Below are positions 22,801 to 24,579 of a stretch of 24,579 nt of DNA, piece after piece. Every line of letters begins with the position of its first letter. Position 1 is the first letter of the stretch. This DNA comes from Ruminococcus sp. UBA7477 (GTDB lineage Bacteria > Bacillota > Clostridia > Oscillospirales > Ruminococcaceae). Location of the stretch: assembly GCA_002479715.1 (NCBI GenBank), contig DLOT01000048.1:32423-57001 (forward strand), written 5' to 3'. The notes under the pieces are model-generated. The model was not told the origin of the DNA, made no database searches, and saw only the letters and a program-made list of their open reading frames with translations. The position numbers were made by a program, and so were the translations under genes.

Positions 22801-24579
22801 GCCGGGATTCTTCTCTTTGATGGTATAGTAATAGGTCTTTCCGGCATCTTTGATCGTATAAGTTATTTCTTCAAAGCTTATTGCCGAAGGAGTTTTTGCG
22901 TCTGCGGCAGCGTTTCTGCCTGTAAACTCAACGGCATTGCCGTCCTCGTCCGTAACCGGAGTAGTGTAGTCGCTTTCAACCTGAGAGATAACAAACTCGA
23001 ACTCGCCGTCCTCCATATCGCGGCCGGTCAGTGTTTTCGTTCCCTTAAAGAGCGCCTTACCTGTAGCCTCATAGGTATTCACGAAAACAGGATCGGCTTG
23101 CACGCCCGATATCTTATAAACAGGCTCACTTACGGAGAGCTTACCCGCTGCATCAAGGCTTACAGTAAATGACACATTTATTTCAGTCGGGTCATAGCTC
23201 ATACCTTTATAAAGATATTTGCCGTTGCTTTGTTTAACAGCTTGAGCAGGTATTTTCTCTTTGATCGTGTACTCTTTTGTCAATGAAGTCAAAGTAGTGT
23301 CGCCGCTGATAAAGCTGTCTTGAGTGAATGACAGCTTGCCAAAGGTAATGCTTCCGTCCTCAAGACTGACGGCGGTATCTATCAGCGAGTCGTTTTCCGC
23401 ATCATACAGCTCAAATTCAAAAGTGAAGTCCGAAATGTCGGCATTCTCCAAAATCTTTTCGGCTGTCAGCGTAACATCTGCATAATTATTAGTATAAGTA
23501 TTGATAAGTATTACGTCGTACTCCTGATCGCCGTATGTAGTCACAGAAACCTGATCTCCCCGGAAAACCCTTGACTGAGTTCCCCCATGTGATCCATAGG
23601 AATACGACATCCAGTAGCCAAAGCCTTCGATCCCGGCATTATCTTCTATGATCGTATATCTGTTGCCGGGTGAGAGATTCTTCAGAGCAAAGCCATTTTC
23701 AAGCGAATTATCGAATGCATACAGGTCATCTGCAAGATAGCTGTATTCATACGCTCCGGCAGCACTGTTATATACCGCAGTGCATTCGAGCACCATGCCT
23801 CTTGACTGATTATAGACATTTATAGTGTGTCCGTCGGGGATGGCAATAGCTGTGTCGTCATCGGTAACCGCCTTCTTGGTGATATAAAGAGCGGTGCGCG
23901 GAAAATTTGAGAAATCAACGGTATCACAATCTCCTGCCGAGATCGTTCCGCTTACACTTCTTCCGTTCAGTATTCTCTTGTCTGTGCCGACCGTATCCAT
24001 CACCTTCACATTGGTGCTGAATCTGTCATCGGCTACTTCCGTCACAGCGTAAGAGGAGTTTTTTGGCAGATCACTGATCGTTATGGAAGTTCCGGATTGC
24101 AGGCTGAAGACCTTTCCGCTGAAATACTCACTTTCCTCAGTTTCTCCGGTACTAGAAGTCAAAACTGCCGGGAACCTGCCTTCAAGCGGATCACCGTTTT
24201 CATCAAAAAGGTTTATTGAGAATGTGAATTCGTGGAAATCCGATATAGGTTTTCCGGATACCTTGACTGTCTTTCTGACTACGAGCGAACCCGTTTCGCG
24301 CAGGTTAGAGATCGTAATGACAGAGCATGATCCGGAGTTGTTGCAGGGATGAGAGCCTGCTTTATTATCGGTCACTTCTGTTATATTTCCGTCTGTAAGC
24401 TCCAGCTTGTAAACCAGACCGCTGTCGATATAGCCGTCGGGCGTCTTGGTTTCTTTGAGATACAATACAGCGTTGAGATCTTCTATCTCGATACTCTCAA
24501 ATTCCAAAATTCCGTCGTTATCCTCATCGGCAACAACAGCTATTTTCTCACGGCAGCTCTCATCGGCATAAAGTGTAAA
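19855..24579 (-). CDS. Large cell-wall-anchored surface protein with isopeptide pilin-like repeats, 5' partial
   Basis: The frame is open to the right edge (1574 residues visible); the apparent TTG start at 24507 is internal, since FTLYADESC and further coding precede it. The visible start is the middle of a SpaA-type domain (LYLKETKTPDGY). Two Cna-B-like domains follow (about 24290-23500), then eight Spy0128/FctA-like repeats (20271-23500), then a C-terminal SpaA domain (SIKKLGENGEMLAGAVLQI, RELTAPEGYELA). The end is a sorting signal: SPGTG (19933-19947), a hydrophobic helix (CAVFALIVLALAL) and RKKRTEE. SPGTG departs from LPxTG but fits the (N/S)PxTG variants of clostridia. It is expected to be linked to the wall by a sortase and may act as an adhesin or pilus-like stalk; no sortase gene is in the window. 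The signal peptide and any binding head must lie outside. Confidence 0.92.
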   Translation of the reverse strand, partial: FTLYADESCREKIAVVADEDNDGILEFESIEIEDLNAVLYLKETKTPDGYIDSGLVYKLELTDGNITEVTDNKAGSHPCNNSGSCSVITISNLRETGSLVVRKTVKVSGKPISDFHEFTFSINLFDENGDPLEGRFPAVLTSSTGETEESEYFSGKVFSLQSGTSITISDLPKNSSYAVTEVADDRFSTNVKVMDTVGTDKRILNGRSVSGTISAGDCDTVDFSNFPRTALYITKKAVTDDDTAIAIPDGHTINVYNQSRGMVLECTAVYNSAAGAYEYSYLADDLYAFDNSLENGFALKNLSPGNRYTIIEDNAGIEGFGYWMSYSYGSHGGTQSRVFRGDQVSVTTYGDQEYDVILINTYTNNYADVTLTAEKILENADISDFTFEFELYDAENDSLIDTAVSLEDGSITFGKLSFTQDSFISGDTTLTSLTKEYTIKEKIPAQAVKQSNGKYLYKGMSYDPTEINVSFTVSLDAAGKLSVSEPVYKISGVQADPVFVNTYEATGKALFKGTKTLTGRDMEDGEFEFVISQVESDYTTPVTDEDGNAVEFTGRNAAADAKTPSAISFEEITYTIKDAGKTYYYTIKEKNPGNANGVDYDDTVFRAYVEITDNGDGTLNADVTYPEAVSFGNIYSATGSIVFSGKKTMDYKSFEEDEFEFAVTEYTDGSRTTVKNDSKGKPIVFKVGVESSENGGAIKFPTINYTADDIGYHFYTVSEIVGNKPGIVYDTSVFSITVLVSDNRDGTLSVRTTDGSASDIRFKNKYDATANIRFKATKTLLGRDMLINAEYSFSVGIYSKKIEDEGYQFVGSSLVGYTLLDGTIMIMPLTLDASSLGEEYIFVFEEVKPEQTGQSNIPGITYSEQSFMAYVYVTDNGDGTLQPHITYYNDKLVEVPSMDFVNTYSAEGSISFTATKLLAGRELEENQFEFGIFEGDTCVATGKNNADGDVEFTPIRYYIDGSDSYIGTHDYIVREIVPDEPAPGYTYDDSEYSVRVTATDNTDGTLDITVESGADINEAGIAYEVTVPEDKKGNFENSYEAVGSVTFGGTKTLDGRTIDPGEFTFHIDEYKMIDGTSVPTGRTFGGVCGEDGVIAFDEIPYILNSENDGTGLYTYEIREVVSAEKEEMGVGYDKTVHEVTVLVSDNGDGTLNVLPGIGSDAISFTNTYDAFGSLEIYANKLAVTDNGSEYDDASIGNIFDFEMVEIVDGQEIPVGSCSIGVNQKDLLSTLNYTLADVGEHAYIIREIEGTAAGYTYDTTVQTITVTVTDQRNGTLSVTVTDSDGNLIGETADEKVSYTAVFTNMYSAQGSVKLTGEKIIDNLDKMVAASSLDGFKFKVYEYDGVNPTVSDEALAAEGISLADGSIDFSDILYTIGDVGEHFYFIIEDSSVTKSGIINTDRIVYVKVTISNNGDGTLTAEAEYLTDGESAEKAEFVNRSSEVSIKKLGENGEMLAGAVLQIIDQDGKVVLEFISSSDEALTVYGLDIRKMYTLRELTAPEGYELAEDIRFIIGSDGLTYVDDEIVETVEMTDARIKTNTGNNGDDSPGTGETTNTCAVFALIVLALALRKKRTEE
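20271..23500 (-). repeat. Eight tandem Spy0128/FctA-like isopeptide repeats (about 403 bases each)
   Basis: Repeat boundaries, taken at the Asn of the closing F-x-N-x-Y motif, fall near 23498, 23077, 22682, 22289, 21875, 21470, 21083, 20672 and 20273, a period of 387-421 bases (about 134 residues). Each repeat opens with a Lys strand (for example FKGTKTLTGR, FSGKKTM, FKATKTLLGR), has a mid Y-x-I-x-E strand and usually a DNGDGTL turn. The Lys, Glu and Asn of the intramolecular isopeptide triad can be placed in all eight. Repeats 1, 7 and 8 have diverged in the opening strand, and repeat 8 ends FVNRSS instead of F-x-N-x-Y. The DNA copies are divergent, so this is an old protein-level duplication. 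Confidence 0.85.

Noticed and set aside
1..24579. CRISPR arrays, insertion sequences and rRNA genes
   Set aside because: No short regularly spaced repeats, transposase-like frames or rRNA-like stretches were seen; the only tandem repeats are the protein-level repeats of the surface protein.

Overview
The window comes from a low-to-mid GC Gram-positive anaerobe, most likely a gut clostridium of the Oscillospiraceae/Ruminococcus type. This rests on strong AGGAGG ribosome sites, near-consensus sigma-A promoters, a YajC/YrzE-like pair, a YhaM-type nuclease, a HydBC-like flavin/iron-sulfur complex and a wall-sorted surface protein. No marker gene fixes the species. UGA acts as a normal stop: several genes end with it.

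Layout. (1) 1-2237 (+): a membrane transglutaminase-like protein, cut by the left edge. (2) 2241-3064 (-): yajC followed by a TIGR04086 (YrzE-like) membrane protein. (3) 3144-4379 (-): a secreted GHL10-type glycosyl-hydrolase-like protein. (4) 4593-10462 (-): nuoE/hydC-like, nuoF/hydB-like, then a 683-residue fusion of a HydA/NuoG-type ferredoxin end, a GltD-type FAD/NADPH module and C-terminal ferredoxin clusters. pssA and psd (phosphatidylethanolamine synthesis) follow. One strong promoter at 10500-10528 and one hairpin at 4557-4586 bracket all five genes. (5) 10649-13404 (-): a membrane spermidine-synthase-like protein and a YkuE-like phosphoesterase. (6) 13687-13763 (+): tRNA-Pro(CGG) with its own consensus promoter and terminator. 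(7) 13974-16509: a more AT-rich accessory segment with a patatin-like esterase, a possible 55-residue small ORF, an XRE regulator and, divergently, a hypothetical protein plus a membrane module resembling superinfection-immunity proteins with a C-terminal SHOCT segment. (8) 16602-17594 (-): YhaM-like exoribonuclease. (9) 17753-19640 (-): DUF2975 membrane protein, YozG-like XRE regulator, and a DUF362 gene interrupted by an in-frame TGA. (10) 19855-24579 (-): a very large surface protein with eight Spy0128/FctA-like isopeptide repeats and an SPGTG sorting signal, cut by the right edge.

How the genes work together: the soluble complex of region 4 probably exchanges electrons between NADH, NADPH and ferredoxin. 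It has NAD/FMN, FAD/NADPH and many iron-sulfur modules but no hydrogenase H-cluster domain. Its transcript seems to run into the two-step route from CDP-diacylglycerol through phosphatidylserine to phosphatidylethanolamine.

Four points most deserve a second look. First, the in-frame TGA in the DUF362 gene is followed by a SECIS-like hairpin with an AGGUCU loop. Second, the membrane/SHOCT module is split into overlapping frames at a U UUA AAA heptamer that also ends in a TAATG stop/start overlap. Third, the GltD-HydA fusion sits in a hydBC-like operon without a hydrogenase. Fourth, a C-protein-like XRE regulator has repeated GACTAT boxes in the divergent promoter region.
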